A stretch of 64,000 nt of DNA from UBA822 sp965249775 (GCA_965249775.1 OZ252253.1:1550001-1614000); one strand, 5' to 3'. Positions 24,262 to 32,421 are shown, numbered from the stretch's first letter. The notes: a model not told the origin generated them from the sequence alone. Program-made: numbers and translations.

Positions 24262-25464
24262 CTAGCGGGGTTCTTTATCGCTGCCACTCCAAGCGAGCTC
24301 CGGCTCCTCCGGCTTCTCGTCGTCTGCCTCTTCGGCTTCACTGACGGTGTCCGGCTCCTCCGGCTTCTCGTCGTCTGCCTCCTCGGCTTCACTGACGGTG
24401 TCCGGCTCCGGCTCCTCCGGCTTCTCGTCGTCTGCCTCCTCGGCTTCACTGACGGTGTCCGGCTCCTCCGGCTTCTCGTCGTCTGCCTCTTCGGCTTCAC
24501 TGACGGTGTCCGGCTCCTCCGCCTTCTCGTCGTCTGCCTCTTCGGCTTCACTGACGGTGTCCGGCTCCTCCGGCTCCTCGTCGTCTGCAACGACCGCTTC
24601 GGTCTCCTGGACCGGGGCATCCATCTGGACATTGCTCGGACGGGTGCCGATATCAATCGCCTGGACCAGAATGACCAAGTCAGCGTTCAGAACGAAGCAG
24701 CGAGAATCTTCCGACGTCTCGAAGCCGTGTTCTTTCGCTAGCGCACGCATGGAGGGAGTCAACAGGCTGGCTGTCTCGAAGAGCATCTTGGAGTACGCGT
24801 CCGGCAGATCGTCTGCGGAATCCGGGAACGATACGGGCGTGGCTTTCGGGTTGGCCGACAGATGGATATTGAAGAGCATGGCGTCGCCGTCGGATGTCGA
24901 CAGGCTCTTGAGAGCGTTCAGGTGATCCGTAGGATTTCCGTCGGTCGCCTCGCCATCCGTGATGTGAATGCATGTGGGAGGAAAGCTGTCCGGATGTTCA
25001 GCGATCCAGCTCCCGAGAACTCGCTGGGCTTCCCCAGCGGCCCCGCACATGGGGGTTCCACCATTGGCGATAGGATCGAACCACACGGGTTTCCGGATCG
25101 ACTGCTCCACGAGCCCGCCGGCTCCGTCGGGAACCATGCTCGTGGTTTCGTCCAGTCGCGCGGGGTTGTCCGCGATCTCGCTGATCGGAATCAGCTCGCG
25201 GCCCTCGATCGGACCCACGAAGCTGGGACCCACATCCTTCCCGTACCCGAATACTCCCACGTTGTAGTAGTCGCGGATGCCTTCCGACTTCGCGCATTTG
25301 ATGGAAAGCTCCTGCAGCCACCGATTGATACTGTCGGCGACACCTGTGGCCAACGACTGAGTGTCTTCTCCAATGGAGACTTCGTCCTCCATCGACTTCG
25401 ACTGATCGACCAAGAAAAGAAAGCACGATGGGTTGTCTCGGCTGATTTCTGCTTTGTACGACAT
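24262..25464 (-). CDS. TerY-like von Willebrand factor A protein with acidic repeat tail
   Basis: 400 residues. The vWA domain (residues 12-220) has the MIDAS motif FLVDQSKSM (DxSxS), a threonine-containing region GGTPMCGAA and HITDGEATDG. This is followed by a helical segment to about residue 285. The C-terminal third is a run of about six 17-residue repeats of the type PDTVSEAEEADDEKPEE, strongly acidic, threonine- and serine-bearing and probably disordered. It is the first gene of the operon. In TerY-P triads the vWA protein is proposed as a substrate or scaffold for the kinase and phosphatase. The tail offers many candidate phosphosites. The family link is by architecture only. Confidence 0.82.
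   Translation of the reverse strand: MSYKAEISRDNPSCFLFLVDQSKSMEDEVSIGEDTQSLATGVADSINRWLQELSIKCAKSEGIRDYYNVGVFGYGKDVGPSFVGPIEGRELIPISEIADNPARLDETTSMVPDGAGGLVEQSIRKPVWFDPIANGGTPMCGAAGEAQRVLGSWIAEHPDSFPPTCIHITDGEATDGNPTDHLNALKSLSTSDGDAMLFNIHLSANPKATPVSFPDSADDLPDAYSKMLFETASLLTPSMRALAKEHGFETSEDSRCFVLNADLVILVQAIDIGTRPSNVQMDAPVQETEAVVADDEEPEEPDTVSEAEEADDEKAEEPDTVSEAEEADDEKPEEPDTVSEAEEADDEKPEEPEPDTVSEAEEADDEKPEEPDTVSEAEEADDEKPEEPELAWSGSDKEPR
24298..24590 (-). repeat. 51-bp coding tandem repeat in the vWA tail
   Basis: Five to six near-identical 51-bp units encode the 17-residue acidic repeat. One unit carries a 6-bp duplication (EP to EPEP). The high sequence identity between units implies recent expansion or homogenisation, and copy number is likely variable between strains. 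Confidence 0.85.
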
Positions 25465-25832
25465 CTATCGCCTCCGTCACTCCGTTGGGACCCGCTGGCT
25501 CCGGGTCCATGCCTGTAGCTCCGCACCGCTGGCCCACGAGGACCGCTCCACGGCATGTTTCGTCACGCGAAGCGCGCGACTCTGGGGGGATACGCCGCCT
25601 TGGGCTTGCGTCCAACCGGCTGATCGCCACCGTGGCAGAGTGACCCGGCAATCGTCGAAGAACCCTTCAACGCCAGGCCTGTTTTGGTCTACTAGAACGA
25701 TGTCAGCGAAAGCACCGAGGTACAAGAAGTTTTCCGGGGCTGACGAACCCGAGTTCATTCTGGTTTCAGAACTTCTTCGAGGAGCTGAGGGAGCGGGTGG
25801 GGAACTAGAAGCTGCTCTCTTTGAATCAGCCC
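25465..25832. other. Intergenic stretch upstream of the vWA operon
   Basis: 368 bp between the vWA start and the DUF2442 gene. The open frames here have no recognisable motif or ribosome site and look spurious. It must contain the operon promoter, but I could not pick convincing -35/-10 elements. Confidence 0.4.
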
Positions 25833-26093
25833 TCAGCGAGCCTTGAGAGGAAAGCGCTCCGGGTGCTCAATCGACTCGATCCCCAGATCCACGTCCAGGT
25901 CGGGCCAGAAGAAATGACCGGGTGTCGGCTCCTGTACGTTGAGTACGTTCCCAATAGGAGCGTCCCTGAACCACGGGAAATCATCGAAAGCCAGGAAAAA
26001 CTCGCGATCGTCCGTCAACAGCCAAAGTCCGTGTAAGGACACGTTTGTCACTTCAACCTGCGAAGTGTCTTTTCCAAGCTTCCGTGAACTCAT
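25833..26093 (-). CDS. DUF2442-like protein
   Basis: 86 residues. VTNVSLHGLWLLTDDREFFLAFDDFPWFRDAPIGNVLNVQ followed by GHFFWPDLDVDLGIESI matches the small DUF2442 fold (strand, FPW motif, WPDLDxDL motif). The start overlaps the DUF4160 gene by 41 bp. Paired DUF4160-DUF2442 genes are common in mobile contexts and are suspected to be toxin-antitoxin-like, but no activity is established. Confidence 0.8.
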   Translation of the reverse strand: MSSRKLGKDTSQVEVTNVSLHGLWLLTDDREFFLAFDDFPWFRDAPIGNVLNVQEPTPGHFFWPDLDVDLGIESIEHPERFPLKAR

Positions 26094-26292
26094 CGTAATG
26101 CGCCTCGATAAGGGCCTCGACCTCCGTTAACTGTATCCTAGTCAATCGGTGATTGCGAGCCAGAGCGATCTTAGGCTCCAACCAAAACTTGGCTTCGCCG
26201 GTGGTAGCGGAGACGTGAATGTGCACTCTCGATTCTTCACGTGAGAAGAAAAAGAATCGGTACCCCTTCTCGCGCAGTATCGTGGGGCTCAA
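26053..26292 (-). CDS. DUF4160-like protein
   Basis: 79 residues. MSPTILREKGYRFFFFSREESRVHIHVS, GEAKFWLEPKIALA and the helix LTEVEALIEAHYDEFTEAWKRHF are the standard DUF4160 sequence. Overlaps DUF2442 at its 3' end and the PIN gene at its 5' end by 4 bp, so PIN, DUF4160 and DUF2442 are probably on one transcript. Confidence 0.8.
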   Translation of the reverse strand: MSPTILREKGYRFFFFSREESRVHIHVSATTGEAKFWLEPKIALARNHRLTRIQLTEVEALIEAHYDEFTEAWKRHFAG

Positions 26293-26714
26293 GCGCCCAC
26301 CACCTTGAATCCCTCGAGCCGCGCGGCCTCGGCAAGCCGCTCATCGCCCGTACAAAACGGATGCCCGCTGGGCCGGTCATCCGCCCAGACCATGGCCGCC
26401 CCGATCTGCAGGGCGTCCCCCGCGCCTAGAGGATGGCGGAGCAGCAGACGACCGGCGTGCTCGCGTACACCGTCCGTGGGGAGCACCTCGGTCCACGAAG
26501 CGGCGAGCGTCTGGAGAAGATCCCGCGCCGAGTCTACCTGCCCGTCGGAGATGATGCCATCACGCCCCACCCGCGCCAGGGCCGAGGCGCACTCGACTGA
26601 GGTTCCCCACCAGACGACCATACCGGAATCCCGCTTCCATACAGCACGCAACGGGCCGGTTTTCGGCTCATCAACGATCAGCGGGAGCAGCGCTGAGGTG
26701 TCCCAGAAAATCAC
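26289..26714 (-). CDS. PIN-domain toxin (VapC family)
   Basis: 141 residues. Acidic residues of the PIN site are visible: WDTSALLPLIVDE at the start, SVECASALARV, LGAGDALQIGAAMVWA and FCTGDERLAEAA. VapC toxins are Mg-dependent ribonucleases. Overlaps the upstream antitoxin by 4 bp (ATGA), the normal antitoxin-toxin order. Confidence 0.88.
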   Translation of the reverse strand: MIFWDTSALLPLIVDEPKTGPLRAVWKRDSGMVVWWGTSVECASALARVGRDGIISDGQVDSARDLLQTLAASWTEVLPTDGVREHAGRLLLRHPLGAGDALQIGAAMVWADDRPSGHPFCTGDERLAEAARLEGFKVVGA

Positions 26715-26941
26715 CAGCCCTCGGCTCGCTCCTGCACGACTGCGGCGCAGCAGCAGCCTGAGGGATCCTTCGGTCGGGGGCGGCTCCAGAAATCCTCGGG
26801 CAGCGCCGCAATGGGCGGACGAATCAGTCCCTGTTCGACGAGCACGTTCATGGCGCTCTCATACTCACCCTCGGGCAGGGGCGCCACGATGGCCACAGGA
26901 GCCCCCCGGTCCGTAACCACGAGCGTGTCGCCGGCACGCAC
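26711..26941 (-). CDS. Phd/YefM-like antitoxin (VapB role), start codon unclear
   Basis: From GTG 26941 the product is 76 residues (RAGDTLVVTDRGAPVAIVAPLPEG...). The homologous frame extends upstream through ASVSVSILKARLSEFLRRV, which supplies the N-terminal strand and helix of the Phd fold. No ATG, GTG or TTG is in frame there; the expected start position reads ATA (26996-26998). Either the start has mutated, a non-standard start is used, or only the short form is made. It should neutralise the adjacent PIN toxin. Confidence 0.7.
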   Translation of the reverse strand: MRAGDTLVVTDRGAPVAIVAPLPEGEYESAMNVLVEQGLIRPPIAALPEDFWSRPRPKDPSGCCCAAVVQERAEGW

Positions 26942-26997
26942 CCGTCTCAGGAACTCGGAGAGCCGAGCCTTGAGGATCGAGACCGAGACGCTAGCTA

Positions 26998-27016
26998 TAT
27001 GACTAATATAGTCATA
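26998..27016. promoter_or_regulatory. Inverted repeat upstream of the Phd-PIN pair
   Basis: TATGACT at 26998-27004 and AGTCATA at 27010-27016 form a 7-bp inverted repeat with a 5-bp AT spacer in a very AT-rich stretch, immediately before the antitoxin frame. This is a good candidate for the autoregulatory operator. Confidence 0.5.
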
Positions 27017-27153
27017 ATAATATGATCTAACTAGTTGATTAACGGAACGGGATCGCGGACGGTGCAGCGAGGGGTGCCCCCTCTTCCCTTCCCGGAGCCT
27101 TCACCCTACGCTAGGTCACGAATCGCTCATAGGTCACCAAAAGGAGCCGCTCC

Positions 27154-28917
27154 ATGTTGCAGCGTCCACTTCGAAAAGATCAGTGGAAAGATCATTCGGT
27201 AGTCATTGCGCTGGTCACTCTCGTGGCCGTCGTCATGCCGCTCGAGCCCGTGGCCGGCCAGCAGCAGGACGGCCCTGGAGCAATGGAGTTGCGGGAGGCG
27301 GCTCCAGCGGAGTGGTTGACGTACGGTAGAGACCAGGCTGAGACGCACTACAGCCCGCTCGATCAAGTCAACTCCGACAACGTCGATCGGTTGGGGCTCG
27401 CGTGGAGCTGGGAGATCCCCGTGACCGGAGCCAGGCTCGAGACGACACCGCTGGTCTCGGACGGCGTGATGTACGCGACGGGACCACACAGCTTCGTCTT
27501 CGCCCTCGATGCCCGCACCGGAGAGAAGATCTGGCAGTGGGACCCGGGGATTCCCGATGAGAACCAGGGGGGCCCGAGCGTCTGCTGCGGAGACGTGAAC
27601 CGCGGTGCCGCGATCTACGGAGACAAGGTCTACGCGGGGCTCTTGGATGGACGGCTGGTCGCGTTGAACAGAGAGACCGGCTTGGTGGAGTGGGTCGTTC
27701 AGACCACACCGCCCGGACACGACTACAGCATCACGGGCGCGCCCCGAATCGCCGCCGGGAACGTGATCATCGGCAACGGTGGGGCGGAATACGGCATTCG
27801 CGGCTACGTCACAGCCTACGATACCGAGACGGGCGAGCAAGCCTGGCGCACGTACACGGTTCCCGGAAATCCGGCGGACGGATTCGAGAGCGAGGCAATG
27901 CGGGTGGCCGCAGAAACCTGGAACGGCGAGTGGTGGGTGGTCGGCGGTGGCGGCTCCGCATGGGACACGTTCGCGTACGACGCGGAAGCCAACCTGGTGT
28001 ACGTGGGCACCGGTAACGGCGCGCCCTGGAACCGGGACATCCGCAGCCCCGGCGGCGGTGACAACCTCTACCTCTCCTCGATCCTGGCCCTCAACGCAGA
28101 CGACGGTGAGCTGGTGTGGCACTATCAGACCACGCCCGGGGACGATTGGGACTATACGGCGACCCAACCGATGATGTTGCTGGATCTGACGATCGACGGC
28201 CGGGAGCGCAACGTCATCGTTCAGGCACCGAAGAACGGCTTCTTCTTCGTCATCGACCGCCTGACCGGCGAGTTCATCTCCGGGCAGCCGTTCGCCGACG
28301 ACGTGACCTGGGCAACGGGAATCGATCAGCAAACGGGTCGACCCATCGAGGCGCCTAACGCCCGTTACGGGACGACCCGTCAGGGAGCCTGGCTGTCACC
28401 CGGCCCGACGGGCGCACACAACTGGCGTCCCATGTCGTTCAATCCGACCACCGGCCTCGTCTATCTGCCGGCGCAGAACACGCAATCATACTACGAGATG
28501 GTCACAGACTTCCGGTACACCCAGGGACAGTGGAACACGGGCACGACCCTCTTTGGCGGCGGCGGCACCCGGCCACCCCGGCCGGAGCGGATCGGTCCCC
28601 TTGCGATGCTCGTGGCGCGGGATCCAGTGACCAACACCGAAGTCTGGCGCGCCGCATCTTCGGGAGGGAACGGCGGCACGATGTCGACCGGCGGCAATCT
28701 GGTGTTCCGTGGCTCGGGCAACCGACTCATCGCCCACGATGCGAGTACGGGTGAGGAGCTCTGGGCGACCGAGATCGGCGGCGGCACCGCGACACCCATG
28801 ACGTACGCCCTCGACGGTGTCCAGTACGTGTCGATCGCGGGGGGAAGTGGCCGCCAGGGTCCCCGGATGTGGACGTTCGTCCTGGACGGAACGGCAGAAC
28901 GCCCGGGCGGGAACTAG
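27154..28917 (+). CDS. PQQ-dependent alcohol/sugar dehydrogenase (quinoprotein)
   Basis: 587 residues with a Sec signal ending near EPVAGQ. The eight-bladed propeller signature appears as repeated ALDARTGEKIWQW-type motifs. The vicinal disulfide CC is at residues 144-145 (GGPSVCCGDVNRG), which sits over PQQ in methanol/ethanol dehydrogenases. WEYT-like blades (DDWDYTATQPMMLLDL) and a late GSGNRLIAHDASTGEELW are also present. No CxxCH heme motif, so electrons go to a separate cytochrome. The substrate is not determinable. The following lactonase gene starts 4 bp after the stop, consistent with oxidation followed by lactone hydrolysis. Confidence 0.88.
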   Translation: MLQRPLRKDQWKDHSVVIALVTLVAVVMPLEPVAGQQQDGPGAMELREAAPAEWLTYGRDQAETHYSPLDQVNSDNVDRLGLAWSWEIPVTGARLETTPLVSDGVMYATGPHSFVFALDARTGEKIWQWDPGIPDENQGGPSVCCGDVNRGAAIYGDKVYAGLLDGRLVALNRETGLVEWVVQTTPPGHDYSITGAPRIAAGNVIIGNGGAEYGIRGYVTAYDTETGEQAWRTYTVPGNPADGFESEAMRVAAETWNGEWWVVGGGGSAWDTFAYDAEANLVYVGTGNGAPWNRDIRSPGGGDNLYLSSILALNADDGELVWHYQTTPGDDWDYTATQPMMLLDLTIDGRERNVIVQAPKNGFFFVIDRLTGEFISGQPFADDVTWATGIDQQTGRPIEAPNARYGTTRQGAWLSPGPTGAHNWRPMSFNPTTGLVYLPAQNTQSYYEMVTDFRYTQGQWNTGTTLFGGGGTRPPRPERIGPLAMLVARDPVTNTEVWRAASSGGNGGTMSTGGNLVFRGSGNRLIAHDASTGEELWATEIGGGTATPMTYALDGVQYVSIAGGSGRQGPRMWTFVLDGTAERPGGN

Positions 28918-28921
28918 GCGG

Positions 28922-29923
28922 TTGAAGAGACTGAGCCTTGCGGGCGTGTTGTTCGTCCCACTCGTCGTAGTCGCGGCCTGTGGGCCGGATCAACCGGGCA
29001 ACCCCGGTTTCGGGTTCATCGAGCGGGTCGACCCGCGCTTCGACGACCTGGTTCCCCTCGACGCCCGCATCGAGAGGCTTGCCGACGGGTTCGTCTTCAT
29101 CGAAGGGCCCGTTTGGATCCAGGACGAGTATCGGCTGGTGTTCTCCGACGTGCGGGACAACATCATCTATCAGTGGACCGAGGACGAGGGGGTGAGCCCC
29201 TTGATCAGCCCGGTGTTCGAAGGCGACCCCACGGGCCTCAGGTCCGTCAGTCCCAACGGCCTGACGCTCGACTCGCGGGGTCAGCTCATTATCTGCGAGC
29301 ACGGGAATCGGCTCATCTCACGGCTCGAGCCGGATGGCAGCCGCACGACGCTCGTCGACAACTACCAGGGAAGACGGCTGAACAGCCCGAACGATGCCGT
29401 CTACGGCCTGGACGGTTGGCTGTACTTCACCGACCCCCCATACGGGCTGGAGGGGCTCGAGGCGTCGCCGTTGAGGGAACTAGACTTCAACGGCATCTAC
29501 CGGCTCGGTCCCAACGGCGAGCTACAGTTGCTCAATGCGGATCAGAGCCGCCCGAACGGCATCGTTCTCTCGCCCGATGATCTGACGCTCTACGTGGCGA
29601 ACTCGGACGAGAACCAGATGGTCTGGTACGAATACGACATCCTCGAGCGGGGCCTGTCGGAGCCGCGCATCTTCTACGACGTGACCGACCGCCCGGGCAC
29701 GGGCGTTCCCGACGGTATGACCGTCGACCTCGCGGGGAACGTCTTCGCTACGGGGCCGGGCGGCGTCTGGGTCTTCTCGCCCGACGGCACCCATCTGGGA
29801 ACCATCCAGCCCGATGAGGTGCCGGCCAACGTGGCCTGGGGCGACGACGGGTATACGCTCTATATGACCGCGCGCTCGGGCCTGTACCGAATTCTGCTGA
29901 ATACGGAAGGCCAGATTCTATGA
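28922..29923 (+). CDS. SMP-30/gluconolactonase-like lipoprotein
   Basis: About 334 residues from TTG 28922; the longer frame runs into the upstream gene. The N-terminal lipobox VVAAC predicts a lipid-anchored protein. Six-bladed propeller motifs of the SMP-30 family are visible: IEGPVWIQDEYRLVFSDV, SPNGLTLDSRGQLIICEHGN, LNSPNDAVYGLDGWLYFTDPPYG, PNGIVLSPDDLTLYVANS and PDGMTVDLAGNVFATGPGGV. They carry the Ca-binding Glu, Asn and Asp. It likely hydrolyses a sugar lactone made by the upstream quinoprotein; this pairing is inferred. Confidence 0.87.
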   Translation: MKRLSLAGVLFVPLVVVAACGPDQPGNPGFGFIERVDPRFDDLVPLDARIERLADGFVFIEGPVWIQDEYRLVFSDVRDNIIYQWTEDEGVSPLISPVFEGDPTGLRSVSPNGLTLDSRGQLIICEHGNRLISRLEPDGSRTTLVDNYQGRRLNSPNDAVYGLDGWLYFTDPPYGLEGLEASPLRELDFNGIYRLGPNGELQLLNADQSRPNGIVLSPDDLTLYVANSDENQMVWYEYDILERGLSEPRIFYDVTDRPGTGVPDGMTVDLAGNVFATGPGGVWVFSPDGTHLGTIQPDEVPANVAWGDDGYTLYMTARSGLYRILLNTEGQIL

Positions 29924-29927
29924 ACCA

Positions 29928-31285
29928 CTCCATGTAAACGGCTAAGCCGCTCTACATGGAGTTTCGTGCCACCCCGCCCCTGACAGGGGGAGACGGACAC
30001 ATGCGGCCGGTTCCCGGCCGTTGCCAGTCATGGCATGAATCAGCGCAACCAGGGCTGCGTTCCAATCGCGGTCCAGGGTGAACCCACAGTGTGCGCAGTG
30101 ATGGATGCGCTGCGAAAGCGACTTCTTCGTCGTCTCCCAACACCGTGCGCAGCGCTGCGTGGGTTTCAAGGACCGTGTGGGCACCTCCACGAACTCGGCA
30201 CCAGCTTCTTCCGCTTTGTACCGAAGCATCGAGAGGAACACTCCCGGTGCGGTGTCCAGGATGGACTTGTTCAGTCCGGCCTTCTGCCGGACGTTCGTGC
30301 CCGGAACCGCCTCGGTGCCCCGGGCTGACTTCGTCATGTTCGCCACGGCCAATTCTTCCGTGGCCAGAAAGCCGAAGTGCTGAACGAGATGGGTTGTTAC
30401 CTGATGCAAGAAGTCCCGACGCTGGTTCCGGACCTTCCGGTGCAGCCGGGCCACTTCGCGACGGGCCTTGTTTCGGTTCCTCGATCCCCTCGTCTTGCGG
30501 GCCAGAACCTGCTGCGCCTGGGCCAGTGTCTCTTCTGCGGACCGGAGCAGTCTGGGATTCTGGATCTGGGCCACACCACCCTCGGCCGTGGCCACCGTGC
30601 CGAAGGTCGAGACTCCCCAGTCAATGCCTGCAGCCTGGCCGGTCGTCTCCCGCACAGGAAAGCACAGGAGCGTAACCGACGCATACCAGCGTCCGTCTTC
30701 CTGGACGATCTCGCAGGTCTTCGGGATGCCATAGGTACGCATCCTGCCGCGGGCGCGCATCTCCCCGATCCCACTGATCCGTAGCGTGCCGTTTCGGATC
30801 CGATGGCGGTGATCGATATCAGGTGTGAAGCGCCAGCCAACTCCGTGCGTCTTGTATCCCCAGCCAGTAAAGCGACTCAGCGATTTGTACCGGGGGAAAC
30901 CCGCTTTCACTCCCTGCTTCAGGCGACGGAAGAAGGCCTTGAAGGCTAGATCGACGCGTTTCGCGGTGACCTGCATCGACTGGGCATTGAACTTCTGCCA
31001 GAAGGGGGCCTCAGCTCGCAGCCGGGTGATCTCCTGGCACTGATCCGTAAAGGACAGGTGCCGCCGCTGCTGCCGCCAGGCACTGCGCCGCTGCTCGAGC
31101 AACGCGTTATGTAGATCCCGGTGCCCGTGAAAGATCAGCCACAAGCCCTGGACCTGTTCGCTGCTGGGATAGAGGCGGTACGCTACCTTTCGGTATCTCT
31201 TCGGCATCCTCTATCGTCGTACAAACAGCATCGGCATGCAAGCCCAGTACATCAATCAGCAAGATCGGCCGCAGTAGCTGGCCGA
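29928..31285 (-). mobile_element. Solo-TnpB (IS1341-type, IS200/IS605 superfamily) element
   Basis: The 3' end is marked by a hairpin: CTCCATGTA 29928-29936 pairs with TACATGGAG 29953-29961, with an inner CGGC/GCCG stem that includes the TnpB stop. It sits just after the SMP-30 stop. On the other side a shorter hairpin (TCGGCC 31265-31270 with GGCCGA 31280-31285) could mark the left end. No TnpA gene is present, so mobility would need a transposase in trans. The exact left boundary is uncertain. Confidence 0.5.
29942..31207 (-). CDS. tnpB: RNA-guided nuclease TnpB (OrfB of IS605/IS1341)
   Basis: 421 residues. N-terminal helix-turn-helix-like region YRLYPSSEQVQGLW, RuvC-I aspartate in AAGIDWGVSTF, RuvC-II glutamate in FLATEELAVANM, zinc knuckle CARCWETTKKSLSQRIHHCAHC, and RuvC-III aspartate in DRDWNAALVAL. 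All catalytic residues are present and the frame is intact, so the nuclease may be active. The family uses an omega RNA from the 3' end of the element as guide. The usual length is about 380-420. Confidence 0.9.
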   Translation of the reverse strand: MPKRYRKVAYRLYPSSEQVQGLWLIFHGHRDLHNALLEQRRSAWRQQRRHLSFTDQCQEITRLRAEAPFWQKFNAQSMQVTAKRVDLAFKAFFRRLKQGVKAGFPRYKSLSRFTGWGYKTHGVGWRFTPDIDHRHRIRNGTLRISGIGEMRARGRMRTYGIPKTCEIVQEDGRWYASVTLLCFPVRETTGQAAGIDWGVSTFGTVATAEGGVAQIQNPRLLRSAEETLAQAQQVLARKTRGSRNRNKARREVARLHRKVRNQRRDFLHQVTTHLVQHFGFLATEELAVANMTKSARGTEAVPGTNVRQKAGLNKSILDTAPGVFLSMLRYKAEEAGAEFVEVPTRSLKPTQRCARCWETTKKSLSQRIHHCAHCGFTLDRDWNAALVALIHAMTGNGREPAACVRLPLSGAGWHETPCRAA

Positions 31286-31347
31286 CCAGCCTACACGCCA
31301 CGCCCCTACACTGGGAGCACTGGCTGGAGTTCGGTAGATCGCGAACC

Positions 31348-32421
31348 CTACCTCTGGTTCTCGGCCTCCAAACGCTCCTCGTAGCGCGCGCCCCGCAGAA
31401 TGTTGCCTAGGGCGTAGTTCCCCTCGTGGCAGGCATACTCGTAGATGAGGCCGTCCAGCCTCTTCATCGGCACCTCGCCTCCAAACTCCGCGGTGTAGGC
31501 CCCCGGGTCGTCGACCGTGAACTCGTAGTTGATCGTGTTCTCGTCCACCCGCGTGAGGCGCTCGACCACGCTCGACTCATCCGAGCCACCAGGGTAGGTC
31601 AACGTCCCGTTGAGCTGTTTCGCCGGGATGTTGGTGGTCTCGATTACGAGCGTATCACCCTCCCAGTGGCCCCACGAGTCGCCCATCCAGGGTAGCATAT
31701 GCTCGGGCAGCGGCACGCGCTCGCCCATGCGGATGATTCGCAGGTCGTGGACCTGTTCCGTGAAGATCATGATGTGGTCGGGCGTCTGCACGATCGTGTA
31801 GTTGTTGTTGTAGAACCCGTTGGGGAGCATCGGCGGACCGGCGTTGGACCCGAACGACATGATGCAGCGCAGGGCGAGATCCAGAGTCTCCGGATGGTCG
31901 TACGGGCCGAATTGGCTGTTGCGCTCCCTCACTGCGGCGCGCCGCTGCTGAAACTCGGGCGTAACGGCGGGCAAGCGGCCGTCTGCCGGGCTCGTCACGA
32001 GTGAGCTACGAGGCTCGCCGTTGTAGATGGCGACCTTATCGCCCCCGTCGATGTAGACGTAGTTGTAGGTTCCTGTTCCGGCGTTGAGCACGTTTCCGTC
32101 GAACGCTGCGCCACCGGCCGGCGGGGCCCCGCGATCGGGATCGCTGGCCGCGGTCTCCCGGTCGATGAGATCCTGACGCCGCCCCTCGATCTGTGCGACC
32201 TGCTCCGCCGTTAGTACCTGATCCTGTCCTCGTGGGCGCTGCATCGGTGTGATGGTCGCGTTGGTCCAGTTCCCCTGGAGGTCCGGCCGGCCATCCGGCG
32301 TACGGGGCACCTCCCATTGCTGAGGCGCGGCCGCTTCCGCGGCCGCTGACGACGGCGCCACCGCCATGGATGCGCCTGCGATGAACAGAGCCAAAAATGA
32401 AGCAGAATAGCGCACGATCAT
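31348..32421 (-). CDS. Tandem exported PDLQGNW-type protein, copy 4 (most distal)
   Basis: About 357 residues from ATG 32421, chosen for the GAGGAGGG site just upstream. Signal peptide, then VPRTPDGRPDLQGNWTNATITPMQRP, YNYVYIDGGDKVAIYNGEPRSSLV, CIMSFGSNAGPPMLPNGFYNNNYTIVQTPDHIMI, WMGDSWGHWEGDTLVIETTNI and YEYACHEGNYALGNILRGARYEE. One of four consecutive paralogues with the same motif order. Family function is unknown; the proteins are secreted and beta-rich. This copy lies next to the TnpB element. Confidence 0.78.
   Translation of the reverse strand: MIVRYSASFLALFIAGASMAVAPSSAAAEAAAPQQWEVPRTPDGRPDLQGNWTNATITPMQRPRGQDQVLTAEQVAQIEGRRQDLIDRETAASDPDRGAPPAGGAAFDGNVLNAGTGTYNYVYIDGGDKVAIYNGEPRSSLVTSPADGRLPAVTPEFQQRRAAVRERNSQFGPYDHPETLDLALRCIMSFGSNAGPPMLPNGFYNNNYTIVQTPDHIMIFTEQVHDLRIIRMGERVPLPEHMLPWMGDSWGHWEGDTLVIETTNIPAKQLNGTLTYPGGSDESSVVERLTRVDENTINYEFTVDDPGAYTAEFGGEVPMKRLDGLIYEYACHEGNYALGNILRGARYEERLEAENQR

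Noticed and set aside
24298..24590. Regular 51-bp repeats as a CRISPR array
   Set aside because: Units are contiguous, in frame and lack unique spacers; they are coding repeats.
24249..24656. Minus-strand arginine/serine repeat frame across the vWA tail
   Set aside because: Alternate-frame reading of the 51-bp repeat; the acidic frame is continuous with the vWA domain.
25433..25846. 137-codon plus frame upstream of the vWA operon
   Set aside because: No ribosome site or motif and it overlaps the vWA start; insufficient support.
27127..28332. 401-codon minus-strand frame opposite the PQQ dehydrogenase
   Set aside because: Shadow frame; the plus frame has signal peptide, CC motif and propeller repeats.
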